Assembly: GCF_023101185.1 (NCBI RefSeq)
Contig: NZ_CP078077.1
Location: 3,315,630-3,379,629, forward strand
DNA: 64,000 nucleotides
Origin: Microbacterium galbinum
GTDB lineage: Bacteria; Actinomycetota; Actinomycetes; Actinomycetales; Microbacteriaceae
Direction of reading: 5' to 3'
The position numbers were made by a program, and so were the translations under genes. Under the pieces are notes generated by a model. The model was not told the origin of the DNA, ran no database searches, and was given only the letters and a program-made list of their open reading frames with translations. The number at the start of each line of letters is the position of its first letter. Position 1 is the first letter of the stretch. Positions 47,168-57,249 of the stretch are shown piece after piece.

Positions 47168-47434
47168 ATGACCGTTCTCGTCGACGACCCGCTCTGGCCC
47201 GCGCACGGACGCCTGTGGGCGCACCTCGTCAGCGACGAGAGCCTCGACGAGCTGCACGCGTTCGCGCTCAGCCACGATCTCCCCCCGCGCGCCTTCGATC
47301 TGGACCACTACGACGTGCCGGAGGAGAGCATCCCCCGGCTCGTCGCCGGCGGCGCCCAGCACGTCGGCGGCAAGGAGCTCGTCCGGCGCCTGATCGCCTC
47401 AGGCCTCAGGATCCCCGCTCGCGACCGGCGCTGA
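47168..47434 (+). CDS. DUF4031 domain protein
   Basis: An 88-residue protein starting [20 protein letters not shown], the DUF4031 signature, followed by [20 protein letters not shown] and [20 protein letters not shown]. Function unknown. TAGGCT (47156-47161) ends six bases before the ATG, so a leaderless message is likely. The 3' end overlaps the convergent RNase E/G gene by 36 bases. Confidence 0.88.
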   Translation: MTVLVDDPLWPAHGRLWAHLVSDESLDELHAFALSHDLPPRAFDLDHYDVPEESIPRLVAGGAQHVGGKELVRRLIASGLRIPARDRR

Positions 47435-49810
47435 CGCCTCGCCGTTCACCGATACCGGGGTTCCGGTGAGCGCCGCGGTGCTGACCCGACGACGTCCACG
47501 ACCCTGTCCCGGTGCCTTCGGCTCCGGGAGGGCGTCGAGCACCGAGTCGAGCAGCTGCTCGGCCTGGCTGCGCGGCGCGGGCTTGCGATCCGCCCCACGC
47601 TTCTTGCGGGGCTTCTTCGCGCGCTCCGGCGCCTCGACCGGCGCCTCGTCAACGACGACCGCGTCGCCGGCACCCTCGGCGGGAGCCTTCGTGGATGCCG
47701 CGATCTGCGCGAGGGCCGACTTCGCACCCTCGGGGATGCTGTGCGTCACGTTCGCAGCGGGCGGGGCGCTCTGGCTCTGTCCGCCACCGTTGCCACCGCG
47801 CTGACGGCGGCCGCTCTGGTTGTTGCCGTTGCCCCCGTTGCCGTTCCCACCGTTTCCGTTGGAGCGGTGCTTGACGACGGGGTCGTGGTGCACGATCACA
47901 CCGCGGCCGGCGCAGACCTCGCACGCCTCGCTGAAGGTCTCGAGGAGGCCGAGGCCGAGCTTCTTGCGGGTCATCTGCACGAGACCGAGCGAGGTGACCT
48001 CGGCGACCTGGTGCTTGGTGCGGTCGCGGCTGAGGCACTCGATGAGACGGCGCAGCACGAGGTCGCGGTTGGACTCGAGCACCATGTCGATGAAGTCGAC
48101 CACGATGATGCCGCCGATGTCGCGCAGGCGCAGCTGGCGGACGATCTCCTCGGCGGCCTCGAGGTTGTTCTTGGTGACCGTCTCCTCGAGGTTGCCGCCG
48201 GAGCCGACGAACTTCCCGGTGTTGACGTCGACGACGGTCATGGCCTCGGTACGGTCGATCACGAGCGAACCGCCCGACGGCAGCCAGACCTTGCGGTCGA
48301 GCGCCTTCTCGATCTGCTCCGTGATCCGGAACGCGTCGAAGGGGTCGGCGGCGTCCTCGTACGACTCGACGCGCTCGAGGAGGTCGGGGGCGACGCTCTC
48401 GAGGTAGGAGCGGATCGTGCGCTGCGACTCCTCGCCCTGGATGAGCATCTTCGTGAAGTCCTCGTTGAAGACGTCGCGGACGATCTTGACGAGCAGGTCG
48501 GGTTCGGCGTGCAGCAGCGCGGGAGCCTGCTGACTCTCGACCTGCTTCTGGATGTGCTCCCACTGCGAGGTCAGACGCTGCACGTCGCGCGTGAGCTGGT
48601 CCTCCGTCGCGCCCTCCGCGGCCGTGCGCACGATGACGCCGGACGACTCCGGCAGCACCTCCTTGAGGATGCGCTTGAGACGCGCGCGCTCGTTGTCGGG
48701 CAGCTTGCGGCTGATGCCGTTCATCGAACCGCCGGGGACGTACACGAGGTAGCGGCCCGGGAGCGAGATCTGGCTGGTCAGGCGGGCGCCCTTGTGGCCG
48801 ACCGGGTCCTTGGTGACCTGCACGAGCACGCGGTCGCCCGGCTTGAGGGCGAGCTCGATACGACGGGGCTGGTTGCCGGTCTCGACGCCGTCCCAGTCGA
48901 CCTCGCCGGAGTAGAGCACGGCGTTGCGGCCACGGCCGATGTCGACGAAGGCGGCCTCCATGCTCGGGAGCACGTTCTGCACGCGACCGAGGTAGACGTT
49001 GCCGATGAGGGAGGCGTCCTGGTTGCGCGCGACGTAGTGCTCGACGAGGACCCCGTCCTCGAGGACGCCGATCTGCGTGCGGCCGTTCTTCGATCGGACG
49101 ACCATCTTGCGGTCGACGGATTCGCGGCGGGCGAGGAACTCGGCCTCGGTGACGACCGGACGGCGGCGACCGGCGTCGCGTCCGTCACGGCGGCGCTGCT
49201 TCTTGGCCTCGAGACGCGTGGAGCCCTTGATCGCCTTCGGCTCGGTGATGTATTCGACGACGCGCTGGCGCTGACGGGGAGCATCGCGCTGGTCGTCACC
49301 CTCGGATCCGCCCCGACGGCGGCGACCGCGGCGACCACCGTCGGCATCGTCGAGCTCGCGCTCGGGAGCCGGGCCACGACCGGGGCGTGCCGGCAGCGGC
49401 ACGATCTCGGGGGCGTAGAAGTGCAGCTGGGTGGAGACCTGCGACACGAACACCTCGGGGAGCAGACCCAGCGACACGGCGGTGACCGCGGCGGGCTCCT
49501 CGGGAGCGGCAGATGCCTCGGGAGCGGCGGGCTCCTCAACCGAAGCCTCCTCGGCGGCGGACTTCTCCTCAGCCGAGGGCTCCTCTGCCGCGGACTCTTC
49601 CTCGGCCCCGGGCTCTTCCTCGGCCGCGGACTCGTCCTCGGCCACGAGGGTCTCCTCGACCTGTGCGACCTCTGCGGGAGCATCCGACTCGGCCGGGGCC
49701 TCGTCTTCCGGAGTCTCGCCCTCGGGAGTCGGGGACTCCGTCAGCTCTTCCGCGGCGTCAGCCGAGAAGTCGAGGGTAGGGGTGTTGTTGTCATTGTTCT
49801 CATCGGCCAT
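47399..49810 (-). CDS. rne: Ribonuclease E/G family protein
   Basis: Endoribonuclease for rRNA and mRNA processing. After an acidic, repetitive N-terminal extension (about 110 residues, Glu/Ala units) comes an S1 domain (GNVYLGRVQNVLPSMEAAFV). The catalytic DNase I-like domain has TVVDVNTGKFVG and IIVVDFIDM, holding the metal-binding Asp residues. The Zn-link Cys pair is CEVCAGRG. A Gly/Asn-rich and basic C-terminal tail (GNGGNGNGGNGNNQSGRRQR) could bind RNA or partners. ATG at 49810 is chosen, giving 803 residues. Placement beside rplU-rpmA-obg is the usual actinobacterial order. Confidence 0.94.
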   Translation of the reverse strand: MADENNDNNTPTLDFSADAAEELTESPTPEGETPEDEAPAESDAPAEVAQVEETLVAEDESAAEEEPGAEEESAAEEPSAEEKSAAEEASVEEPAAPEASAAPEEPAAVTAVSLGLLPEVFVSQVSTQLHFYAPEIVPLPARPGRGPAPERELDDADGGRRGRRRRGGSEGDDQRDAPRQRQRVVEYITEPKAIKGSTRLEAKKQRRRDGRDAGRRRPVVTEAEFLARRESVDRKMVVRSKNGRTQIGVLEDGVLVEHYVARNQDASLIGNVYLGRVQNVLPSMEAAFVDIGRGRNAVLYSGEVDWDGVETGNQPRRIELALKPGDRVLVQVTKDPVGHKGARLTSQISLPGRYLVYVPGGSMNGISRKLPDNERARLKRILKEVLPESSGVIVRTAAEGATEDQLTRDVQRLTSQWEHIQKQVESQQAPALLHAEPDLLVKIVRDVFNEDFTKMLIQGEESQRTIRSYLESVAPDLLERVESYEDAADPFDAFRITEQIEKALDRKVWLPSGGSLVIDRTEAMTVVDVNTGKFVGSGGNLEETVTKNNLEAAEEIVRQLRLRDIGGIIVVDFIDMVLESNRDLVLRRLIECLSRDRTKHQVAEVTSLGLVQMTRKKLGLGLLETFSEACEVCAGRGVIVHHDPVVKHRSNGNGGNGNGGNGNNQSGRRQRGGNGGGQSQSAPPAANVTHSIPEGAKSALAQIAASTKAPAEGAGDAVVVDEAPVEAPERAKKPRKKRGADRKPAPRSQAEQLLDSVLDALPEPKAPGQGRGRRRVSTAALTGTPVSVNGEASAPVASGDPEA

Positions 49811-49996
49811 CTCTGGCTTGCTCCCTGCGCGGATCACCGGAGTGTTCCGCGAAACTCATGCGGCACCCGCGGGTGCCGCGAACTCACTCGATCTGCGACC
49901 GGCTCGTAGCTCTGGTCGCGTGGGGCATGGGCCCCGAAGTCTGCGTCGACACGTGTCACGGCTGGGCCGCTCATCGCGTCACAGGCCATTATCGCA
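49811..49996 (-). promoter_or_regulatory. rne promoter and leader with a perfect palindrome
   Basis: An extended -10, TGCGATAAT (49996-49988), predicts a start near 49981 and a leader of about 170 bases. The leader contains the 20-base perfect palindrome GCGGCACCCGCGGGTGCCGC (49860-49879), 50 bases before the ATG. RNase E of other bacteria controls its own leader, and a similar loop here is inferred only. Confidence 0.5.
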
Positions 49997-50079
49997 CCAA
50001 GTTCCGCAGAATGCGGCATCCGTGCGCGTCCGGAGATTTTCTCCGGCCCCGTTCTCGCCCGATCCATAGCCGTCGCTGA

Positions 50080-50091
50080 GATAATCCTCAG
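50080..50091 (+). promoter_or_regulatory. Candidate -10 element of the VKOR gene (leaderless)
   Basis: GATAAT ends six bases before the ATG at 50092 with no Shine-Dalgarno sequence. Same spacing as at several other genes in the window. Confidence 0.5.
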
Positions 50092-50709
50092 ATGAGCGAG
50101 CAGCGCACCCGCCCCGTCATCTTCGCCGTCTGGCTGATCATCGCGAGCGTGATCGGCTGGTTCGCCGCCTTCCAGCTCACGGTCGAGAAGTTCGTGCTCC
50201 TCGCCGACCCGGACGCCGCGCTGTCGTGCGATCTGAGCGCCTTCATCCAGTGCGGCAAGAACCTCGAGTCCTGGCAGGGATCGGTGTTCGGCTTCCCGAA
50301 CCCGATCCTCGGCCTCACCGGGTGGATGGCACCGCTCGTCGTCGGTGTCGCGATCCTCGCCGGCGCCCGCTTCCCGCGCTGGTTCTGGGCCCTCTTCGGC
50401 GTCGGCATCACCTTCGCCTTCGGCTTCGTCTGCTGGCTCATCTCGCAGAGCATCTACGACCTCATCGTCCTTTGCCCGTGGTGCATGGTCACGTGGGCCG
50501 TGACCATCCCGACGTTCTTCGCCACCATGCTGCATCTCACCCGCAACGGCACCTTCACCCGCCACGAAGGGGCGCAGCAGCGGGCCGACAAGCTCATGGC
50601 GTGGGTGCCGCTGGCCACGGTCATCGCCTACGCGATCATCGTGCTGATGGCGCAGACCAAGGGCATCGACTTCCTCGGCGAGATGGTGCGCATCATCACC
50701 GGCGGCTGA
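50092..50709 (+). CDS. Vitamin K epoxide reductase (VKOR) family membrane protein
   Basis: Membrane quinone reductase that reoxidises extracytoplasmic disulfide catalysts in Actinobacteria. The 205-residue product has four or five helices, the active-site pair Cys128-Pro-Trp-Cys131 (LIVLCPWCMVTWAV), and loop cysteines Cys46 and Cys54 (ALSCDLSAFIQCGKNL). The block GFPNPILGLTGWMA is also typical. No DsbA-like domain is fused, and no exported partner gene is adjacent. It is monocistronic with a strong terminator. Confidence 0.93.
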   Translation: MSEQRTRPVIFAVWLIIASVIGWFAAFQLTVEKFVLLADPDAALSCDLSAFIQCGKNLESWQGSVFGFPNPILGLTGWMAPLVVGVAILAGARFPRWFWALFGVGITFAFGFVCWLISQSIYDLIVLCPWCMVTWAVTIPTFFATMLHLTRNGTFTRHEGAQQRADKLMAWVPLATVIAYAIIVLMAQTKGIDFLGEMVRIITGG

Positions 50710-50719
50710 CTCCGCACAC

Positions 50720-50760
50720 GAGAAAGGCCCGTCCGCTTCCGCAGCGGACGGGCCTTTCTC
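50720..50760. terminator. Strong bidirectional terminator between the VKOR gene and ndk
   Basis: Perfect 18-base arms GAGAAAGGCCCGTCCGCT and AGCGGACGGGCCTTTCTC with a five-base loop, A-rich on one side and T-rich on the other. It sits between convergent stops. Confidence 0.92.
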
Positions 50761-50772
50761 ATGGAGTGCGAC

Positions 50773-51189
50773 TCAGTCGAACCAGATGCCGAGCTCGCGT
50801 GCGGCGCTCTCGGGGCTGTCCGAGCCGTGCACGAGGTTCTGCTGGACCTTGAGGCCCCAGTCGCGGCCGAAGTCGCCGCGGATCGTGCCGGGGGCTGCGG
50901 TCGTCGGGTCGGTCGTGCCGGCGAGGGAACGGAATCCCTCGATCACGCGGTTGCCGGCGAGGCGGATCGCGACCGACGGCCCCGACAGCATGAACTCGAG
51001 GAGCGGCTCGTAGAACGGCTTTCCCTCGTGCTCGGCGTAGTGCGCGGCGAGCAGGTCGCGGTCGGGCTCGACGAGGCGGATGTCGACGAGCGCGTAGCCC
51101 TTCGCCTCGATGCGGGCGAGGATCGCGCCGGTGAGGCCGCGAGCGACGCCGTCGGGCTTGACGAGGACGAGGGTTTCTTCGGTGGCCAT
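50773..51189 (-). CDS. ndk: Nucleoside diphosphate kinase
   Basis: Transfers phosphate between nucleoside tri- and diphosphates through a phospho-His. The 138-residue product has LVLVKPDGVARGLTGAILAR at the start and the active-site NLVHGSDSPESAARE with His121. ATG at 51189 gives the standard length. It starts one base after the DUF4233 stop and ends the ileS-folC-DUF4233-ndk operon. Confidence 0.97.
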   Translation of the reverse strand: MATEETLVLVKPDGVARGLTGAILARIEAKGYALVDIRLVEPDRDLLAAHYAEHEGKPFYEPLLEFMLSGPSVAIRLAGNRVIEGFRSLAGTTDPTTAAPGTIRGDFGRDWGLKVQQNLVHGSDSPESAARELGIWFD

Positions 51190-51190
51190 G

Positions 51191-51613
51191 TCATTCACTC
51201 TCTGTCTGAGTCTCGGTCGAGGGCTCGGTCGGGCGTTGTGCATCCACCCGCGCCCCCTTGATGGTCGCATACGCCCACATGCCGCCGAAAATCAGGACGA
51301 CGAACAGGATGGACGGAACCAGGATCGCGGACAGGGCGATGATGACCTGCACGATCCACCCTGCGGTGATGGCCCAGGGCCGGGTGATCATCCCGGCGAT
51401 GGCGATGCAGACCAGCGCCATCACGATGCCGCCCACGATCCCCCACCACTGCGGGATGGCCGGCGGGAGCGAGCGCAGTCCGAAGATCGTGAGTCCGACG
51501 AGGAACACGACGATCGACTCGAAGCCGAGCACGACCGGCGCGAGCTTCTGCACGAGGGTACGAGGCGGACGGGGCGGGCGTGGAGCGCGTCCGCCGGCGG
51601 CGCTGGAGGTCAT
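51191..51613 (-). CDS. DUF4233 domain membrane protein
   Basis: A 140-residue protein with about four membrane helices (VVLGFESIVVFLVGLTIFGL, WWGIVGGIVMALVCIAIAGM, WIVQVIIALSAILVPSILFV) between a basic Pro/Arg N-terminus and a Thr/Glu tail. DUF4233 proteins sit between folC and ndk throughout Actinobacteria, and their function is unknown. The start overlaps the folC stop (ATGA). Confidence 0.88.
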   Translation of the reverse strand: MTSSAAGGRAPRPPRPPRTLVQKLAPVVLGFESIVVFLVGLTIFGLRSLPPAIPQWWGIVGGIVMALVCIAIAGMITRPWAITAGWIVQVIIALSAILVPSILFVVLIFGGMWAYATIKGARVDAQRPTEPSTETQTESE

Positions 51614-52962
51614 GCGCGCCACCCGGACTTCCAGTCCTCTTCCTCGGCGAGGGCGATCGCCTCGCCCGCGAGCACGACCGATCCGGCGATGACGACCGCT
51701 CGGCGGTCGTTGGACGCGGCCCACTCCCGCGCGGCATCGGCCGCATCGGCGAGGGTCGGATGCACGGTGGCGCGCTGTCCCGTCTGCTCGACGAGGTCGG
51801 CGATCACATCGGCGTCCGACGCGCGATCGGAGTCGGGGGCCGTGGCGAAGACGTGCGCCGCCGCAGGAGCGAGCTGCGCGACGATGCCCGCGGCGTCCTT
51901 GTCGGCCAGGACCCCGAGCACCACACCCCACTCGTCGAAGTCGAAGCTGTCGTCCAGCGCCTGCACGAGCGCTTTCGCACCGTGCGGGTTGTGGGCGGCG
52001 TCGACGACGACGGTCGGGGCGACACCCAGCAGCTGCAGGCGGCCGGGCGACGTGGCGCCCTGCAGACCCTCCGACATGATGTCGTCGGCGATCCGCTGCG
52101 CCGCTCCACCGATGAGCGACTCGACCGCCGCGACGGCGAGGGCGGCGTTGTGGCCCTGGTGGGCGCCGTAGATCGGCAGGTACTCCTCGACGTAATCGCC
52201 GGCCAGGCCGCGGATGGTGAGCAGCTGCCCGCCGACCGCCAGCTTCTGCTCGGCGAGGCCGAAGTCGTCGCCCTCGAAGGCGATCGTCGCTCCCCGCTCG
52301 GCGGTGACTCGGCGCAGTACCTCGGCTGCCTCGGCCGGCTGCTGTGCCGAGACGACGGCTGCGCCGTCCTTGATGATGCCGGCCTTGACCTCGGTGATCT
52401 TCGCGATCGTGTCGCCGAGGCGGTCCGCGTGATCGATGTCGATGGGCGAGAACACGGCGACGTCGCCGTCGGCCGTGTTGGTCGAATCCCATTCGCCGCC
52501 CATGCCCACTTCGAGCACGAGCACGTCGACCGGAGCATCCGCCACGGCGACGAAGGCGAGCACCGTCAGCAGCTCGAAGAACGTCAGCGGCGCGTCGCCC
52601 GCGGCCTCGAGCTCGGCGTCGACGATCTCGACGAACGGGGCGATCTCGTCCCAGGCGTCGGCCACGGCGGCGTCGTCGATCGGCTCGCCGTCGATCATGA
52701 TGCGTTCGGTGAAACGCTCCAGATGCGGGCTCGTGAAGAGTCCCGTGCGCAGACCGTGCGCGCGCAGCAGACTCTCGATCACCCGGGCGGTCGACGTCTT
52801 ACCGTTCGTCCCGGTGATGTGCACGACGCGGTAGGTGCGCTGCGGGTCGTCGAGGAAGGCGAGGATGCGCGCGGTGCGCTCCTTGCGCGGCTGCACCCAG
52901 CGCTCGCCCGCGCGCCCCAGAAGGGTCTCGTAGACGGCATCCGCCCGTTCGCGAGCACTCAT
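51610..52962 (-). CDS. folC: Folylpolyglutamate synthase / dihydrofolate synthase
   Basis: Adds glutamate to dihydropteroate and folates. The 450-residue Mur-ligase-like protein has P-loop [20 protein letters not shown] (GTNGKT at residues 51-56), [28 protein letters not shown] and the C-terminal [15 protein letters not shown]. The start overlaps the ileS stop (ATGA). Together with pabB elsewhere in the window it belongs to folate synthesis. Confidence 0.96.
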   Translation of the reverse strand: MSARERADAVYETLLGRAGERWVQPRKERTARILAFLDDPQRTYRVVHITGTNGKTSTARVIESLLRAHGLRTGLFTSPHLERFTERIMIDGEPIDDAAVADAWDEIAPFVEIVDAELEAAGDAPLTFFELLTVLAFVAVADAPVDVLVLEVGMGGEWDSTNTADGDVAVFSPIDIDHADRLGDTIAKITEVKAGIIKDGAAVVSAQQPAEAAEVLRRVTAERGATIAFEGDDFGLAEQKLAVGGQLLTIRGLAGDYVEEYLPIYGAHQGHNAALAVAAVESLIGGAAQRIADDIMSEGLQGATSPGRLQLLGVAPTVVVDAAHNPHGAKALVQALDDSFDFDEWGVVLGVLADKDAAGIVAQLAPAAAHVFATAPDSDRASDADVIADLVEQTGQRATVHPTLADAADAAREWAASNDRRAVVIAGSVVLAGEAIALAEEEDWKSGWRA

Positions 52963-55900
52963 GCGGCACCGCCGATCCGGGAGACGGCGATCGTGAAGGC
53001 CGCACGGTTCGCGTACGTGCCCTTCGCGATGTCGGCGATGAACTCGGCCCCTGCGACGGGGCTGTCCTCCCGGTGCAGCGAGTGCTCGACGGCCAGCGTC
53101 TCCCCCGCCACATCCGCGATCTCGAACGCGGAGGCGACGGCATCCGCGTCCTCCTCGCTCGCGAACCGCAGGTCCAGGCGGATGCGGTCGCTCACGTCGA
53201 AGCCGGCGTTCTTGCGCGTCTCCTGCACGGCGCGGATCACGTCGCGCGCCAACCCCTCGGCCTCGAGCTCCGGGGTCGTCTGCGTGTCGAGCAGCACGAA
53301 GCCTCCGGTGGGCACGATCGCGAGGGCCTCGCCCTCGGGGCGACCCGTCGTCTCGAGCACCAGCTCGTACTCGGCCGGTTCCAGGGCGATGCCTCCGGCC
53401 GTGACCACACCGTCGACCTCCGACCAGTCGCCGGAGCGCGCGGCCTGGATGGCCTTCTGCACCTCTTTGCCGAGGCGCGGTCCGGCCGCTCGCGCGTTCA
53501 CGCTGAGGCGGTGGTCGATGCCGTAGTCGTGGGCGGTGGTGTCGGCGAGTGCCACGAGCTCCACCGACTTCACGTTCAGCTCCTCGCGCAGGATGTCCTC
53601 GAACTGCCCCAGCGTCGAGGCGAGCGGCGACACGACGGTGAGGCGCGCGAGCGGAAGACGCACGCGCAGCTTCTCCTTCTTGCGCAGCGCGTTGCCGACG
53701 CTCGAGAGTTCGCGGACGGCGTCCATCGCGTCGCGGATCTCGTCGGCGGCGGGGAACGCCGCGGCATCCGGCCAGTCCTGCAGGTGAACGCTGCGCCCGC
53801 CCGTGAGTCCCTGCCAGACGCGCTCGCTGATCAGCGGCACGAGGGGCGCGGCGACGCGGGTGAGCGTCTCGAGCACGGTGTAGAGGGTGTCGAAGGCCTC
53901 GCGGCTCTTCGGGTCCTCGCTCACACCCACCCAGAAGCGGTCGCGCGAGCGGCGGATGTACCAGTTCGTCAGCACCTCGGCGAAGTCGCGCAGGCGACCG
54001 GCTGCGGTGGTCGAGTCGAGTCCTTCGAGGTCGGCGCGCACCTCGCGCACGAGGTCACCGAGGCGCGCGAGGATGTACCGGTCGAGCACGTCGGTCGAAT
54101 CGGTGCGCCACGACGCCTCGTACCCGTCACCCGACGCATTCGCGTAGGTGGCGAAGAAGTACCACGAGTTCCACAGCGGCAGCAGGAACTCCCGCACGCC
54201 CGAGCGGATGCCCTCCTCCGTCACCGCGAGGTTGCCACCGCGCAGCACCGAGCTCGACATGAGGAACCAGCGCATCGCGTCGGAACCGTCTCGATCGAGC
54301 ACCTCGGAGACGTCCGGGTAGTTGCGCAGCGACTTCGACATCTTGTAGCCGTCGCTGCCGAGCACGATGCCGTGGCAGCTGACGCCGGTGAAGGCCGGGC
54401 GGTCGAACAGCGCGGTCGACAGCACGTGCATCACGTAGAACCACCCGCGGGTCTGCCCGATGTACTCGACGATGAAGTCGGCGGGTGCGTGCGTGTCGAA
54501 CCACTCCTGGTTCTCGAACGGGTAGTGCACCTGGGCGTACGGCATCGAGCCCGAGTCGAACCACACGTCGAACACGTCCTCGATGCGCCGCATCGTGCTC
54601 TTGCCGGTGGGGTCGTCGGGGTTCGGACGCGTCAGGTCATCGATGTACGGGCGGTGCAGGTCGATCTCACCCTCGGGATTGCGCGGCAGCGTACCGAAGT
54701 CGCGCTCGAGGTCCTCGAGCGAACCGTAGGCATCGACGCGCGGGTACTCGGGGTCGTCGCTCTTCCAGATCGGGATCGGCGATCCCCAGTAGCGGTTACG
54801 GCTGATCGACCAGTCGCGCGCGCCCTCGAGCCACTTGCCGAACTGTCCCTGCTTGACGTTCTCGGGCACCCAGGTGATCTGCTCGTTGTTCGCGAGCATG
54901 TCGTCCTTGATGTCCGTCACGCGGATGAACCAGCTCGACACGGCCTTGTAGATCAGGGGGTTCCGGCAGCGCCAGCAGTGCGGGTACGAGTGCTCGTAGC
55001 TCTGCAGACGCACGAGGCGGCCGTTCTCGCGCACCAGACGCACGAGCGGGGTGTTCGCGTCCATCCAGAGCTCACCGGCGACGTCGGTCACGCTCGGCAG
55101 GAAGCGCCCGCCGTCGTCGAGCGACAGGATCGTGGGGATGCCGGCGGCACCCGCGACCCGCTGGTCGTCCTCACCGTAGGCCGGGGCCTGGTGGACGATG
55201 CCGGTGCCGTCGCTCGTCGTCACGTAGTCGTCGACCAGGATGCGCCAGGAGTTCTCGGTGCCCCAGACCTCGGCATCCGCGTAGTAGTCGAAGAGCCGGT
55301 CGTACGTGACGTCCTGCAGCTCGGATCCGCGAACGGATGCCTCGACCGCGGCGAGCGCCTCCTCGGCGCTCTCGTAGCCGAGATCCTTCGCGTAGCCGCC
55401 GAGCAGTTCGCGGGCGAGAAGGTAGCGGTGGGCGGAGGCCTCGACCGCGGCATCCGCGGATCCTGCGACCTGGTGCACGTCGGCCGCGCCGTTCGGGCCG
55501 GCGGGCACGACGACGTACTCGATGTCGGGCCCCACGGCGAGCGCGAGGTTGGTCGGGAGGGTCCACGGCGTGGTCGTCCACGCGAGGGCGCGCACGGCGG
55601 TGAGGCCGAGTGCTTCCGCCTTCGCGCCCGTGAGCGGGAAGGTGACGGTGACGGACGGGTCCTGACGCATCTGGTACACGTCGTCGTCCATACGCAGCTC
55701 GTGGGCGCTGAGCGGGGTCTCGTCACGCCAGCAGTACGGGAGCACGCGATAGCCCTCGTAGGCGAGGCCCTTGTCGTACAGGGTCTTGAACGCCCAGAGC
55801 ACGCTCTCCATGTACCCGAGGTCGAGCGTCTTGTACCCACGGTCGAAGTCGACCCAGCGGGCCTGGCGGGTGACGTAGTCCTGCCACTCGCGCGTGTAGG

Positions 55901-56309
55901 CGAGCACCGAGCTCTTTGCCTTGTCGTTGAAGACGTCGATGCCCATCGACTCGATCTCGCTCTTCTCGGTGATGCCGAGCTGCTTCATCGCCTCGAGCTC
56001 GGCGGGGAGCCCGTGGGTGTCCCACCCGAACACGCGGTCGACCTTGTGACCGGTCATCGTCTGGAAGCGCGGGAACACGTCCTTGGCGTAGCCGGTGAGC
56101 AGGTGGCCGTAGTGCGGCAGGCCGTTGGCGAACGGAGGGCCGTCGTAGAACACCCACTCGGGCGAGCCCTCACGCTGCTCGATCGAGGCACGGAAGGTGT
56201 CGTCCGTCTTCCAGAACTCGAGCACCTCCTCCTCGATCCGGGGGAAGCGGGGGCTGGGCGCGACGGAGGCGTCGGCGGCGGGGCCGAAGGAGGAACGCGG
56301 GTAGGTCAT
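52959..56309 (-). CDS. ileS: Isoleucine--tRNA ligase, long eukaryote-like form
   Basis: Class I synthetase charging tRNA-Ile. The HIGH box appears as HYGH at residues 66-69 ([11 protein letters not shown]), and KMSKS at residues 656-660 ([13 protein letters not shown]). The long 1,116-residue form and its anticodon-binding C-terminus ([20 protein letters not shown]) fit the eukaryote-like type found in Actinobacteria, often less sensitive to mupirocin. An ATG at 56309 is chosen because upstream codons in frame belong to the T-box leader. The ribosome site (GAGA) is weak. It heads the ileS-folC-DUF4233-ndk operon. Confidence 0.96.
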   Translation of the reverse strand: MTYPRSSFGPAADASVAPSPRFPRIEEEVLEFWKTDDTFRASIEQREGSPEWVFYDGPPFANGLPHYGHLLTGYAKDVFPRFQTMTGHKVDRVFGWDTHGLPAELEAMKQLGITEKSEIESMGIDVFNDKAKSSVLAYTREWQDYVTRQARWVDFDRGYKTLDLGYMESVLWAFKTLYDKGLAYEGYRVLPYCWRDETPLSAHELRMDDDVYQMRQDPSVTVTFPLTGAKAEALGLTAVRALAWTTTPWTLPTNLALAVGPDIEYVVVPAGPNGAADVHQVAGSADAAVEASAHRYLLARELLGGYAKDLGYESAEEALAAVEASVRGSELQDVTYDRLFDYYADAEVWGTENSWRILVDDYVTTSDGTGIVHQAPAYGEDDQRVAGAAGIPTILSLDDGGRFLPSVTDVAGELWMDANTPLVRLVRENGRLVRLQSYEHSYPHCWRCRNPLIYKAVSSWFIRVTDIKDDMLANNEQITWVPENVKQGQFGKWLEGARDWSISRNRYWGSPIPIWKSDDPEYPRVDAYGSLEDLERDFGTLPRNPEGEIDLHRPYIDDLTRPNPDDPTGKSTMRRIEDVFDVWFDSGSMPYAQVHYPFENQEWFDTHAPADFIVEYIGQTRGWFYVMHVLSTALFDRPAFTGVSCHGIVLGSDGYKMSKSLRNYPDVSEVLDRDGSDAMRWFLMSSSVLRGGNLAVTEEGIRSGVREFLLPLWNSWYFFATYANASGDGYEASWRTDSTDVLDRYILARLGDLVREVRADLEGLDSTTAAGRLRDFAEVLTNWYIRRSRDRFWVGVSEDPKSREAFDTLYTVLETLTRVAAPLVPLISERVWQGLTGGRSVHLQDWPDAAAFPAADEIRDAMDAVRELSSVGNALRKKEKLRVRLPLARLTVVSPLASTLGQFEDILREELNVKSVELVALADTTAHDYGIDHRLSVNARAAGPRLGKEVQKAIQAARSGDWSEVDGVVTAGGIALEPAEYELVLETTGRPEGEALAIVPTGGFVLLDTQTTPELEAEGLARDVIRAVQETRKNAGFDVSDRIRLDLRFASEEDADAVASAFEIADVAGETLAVEHSLHREDSPVAGAEFIADIAKGTYANRAAFTIAVSRIGGAA

Positions 56310-56529
56310 CGTGTCTCGCAGTGGTCGTCGTGGCGGATGCTCCTGCGAGGACGACCCTGCCGGGCCGCGGTACCACCTCGCGTGCGTTCCCGCCCCTCTC
56401 GGTGCGTTCACGCCACTCTCACTGCGGCTGTGACGGGCCTGCCCCGCTCGGTTCTACTGAGCCCGTCGCCGGGCCGTTCTTCCGAGAGCTCCCCGGTGAT
56501 GCCGGATCGATGCTCGTGCTTCCAGTGTA
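56310..56529 (-). promoter_or_regulatory. T-box leader (Ile, translational type) and promoter of ileS
   Basis: Minus strand, 5' to 3': -10 TACACT (56529-56524), start near 56517, then an ultrashort stem I in which CCGG/CCGG encloses CATCA. This loop displays AUC, an Ile specifier codon (56500-56498). GGGGAGC and GGAAGAACGG follow. The canonical T-box AGGTGGTACCGCGG is at 56378-56365. Downstream, TCCT and AGGA of CGTCCTCGCAGGAGC can pair, a possible Shine-Dalgarno sequestrator. This matches class II actinobacterial ileS T-boxes, which bind uncharged tRNA-Ile and control translation. Confidence 0.9.
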
Positions 56530-56577
56530 CGCGCCCCGGCGGGCCTGCGGGATCCCGTGAGTGTCGGCGCTCCGCCC

Positions 56578-56589
56578 TACGCTCGAGGA
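56578..56589 (+). promoter_or_regulatory. Candidate -10 element of the beta-helix gene (leaderless)
   Basis: TACGCT ends six bases before the ATG at 56590. The GAGG in between is too close to act as a Shine-Dalgarno site. Confidence 0.5.
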
Positions 56590-57240
56590 ATGGCCCGCTC
56601 CCCCGAGACCCCCGTCGCACCTCGCGTCTCGCCTCCCGACCTCCCCGATCACCTCGACGCCGCCGTCGCCGCGCGCAACGCCGACCTCATCGCCGCACGT
56701 ATCGAGCTCGCAGGCGACGCCGACCTCGCCTACGCCTCGCTCGAGCAGTGCGTCGTGACCGCGGATGCCGACACGATCGACCTCTCGGGGGCCACCGTGC
56801 TCGACGTCGACGTCACCGGCATCCGCGCCGCGTCGGTCAAGCTCCGCGGCGCCGGCATCCGCCGCCTGCGGGTGACCGGCGGCCGCATCGGCACGCTCGA
56901 TCTCAGCACCACCCGGGTGTCCGAGCTCGAACTCCGCGATCTCCGCATCGACTACCTCAACCTGGGAGCGGCCCGCGTCGAAGACATCGACGTGATCGGA
57001 TGCCGCATCCGCGCTCTCGACATGCCCCAGGCGGAGCTCACCCGGGTGCGCTTCACCGATTCGGCGAGCGACGAGGTCGACACCCGCGGCATGCGGGCGA
57101 CCGATGTCGATCTGCGCGGACTCGACGCCCTCGCCTTCCTCGACGCGAACAGCCTGCGCGGCACGACGCTCACGGCTTTCCAGGTGCAGCAGCTCGCCCC
57201 CGTGTTCGCCGCGGGGCTCGGCATCCACGTCACCGACTGA
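56590..57240 (+). CDS. Pentapeptide-repeat-like beta-helix protein
   Basis: A 216-residue protein whose middle is a run of about 20-residue turns, each with a hydrophobic ladder (DTIDLSGATVLDVDVTGIRA, then SVKLRGAGIRRLRVTGGRIG, then TLDLSTTRVSELELRDLRID). This predicts a right-handed beta-helix, related to pentapeptide-repeat proteins though repeats are irregular. No signal peptide or Cys pair. Some such proteins mimic DNA and protect gyrase, but there is no evidence for that here. It diverges from ileS and converges on the ABC operon with a nine-base gap. Confidence 0.8.
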   Translation: MARSPETPVAPRVSPPDLPDHLDAAVAARNADLIAARIELAGDADLAYASLEQCVVTADADTIDLSGATVLDVDVTGIRAASVKLRGAGIRRLRVTGGRIGTLDLSTTRVSELELRDLRIDYLNLGAARVEDIDVIGCRIRALDMPQAELTRVRFTDSASDEVDTRGMRATDVDLRGLDALAFLDANSLRGTTLTAFQVQQLAPVFAAGLGIHVTD

Positions 57241-57249
57241 GCGACCCGA

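Noticed and set aside
47741..49909. 722-codon plus-strand frame
   Set aside because: Antisense to rne; Leu/Gly/Asp repeats mirror the rne acidic region.
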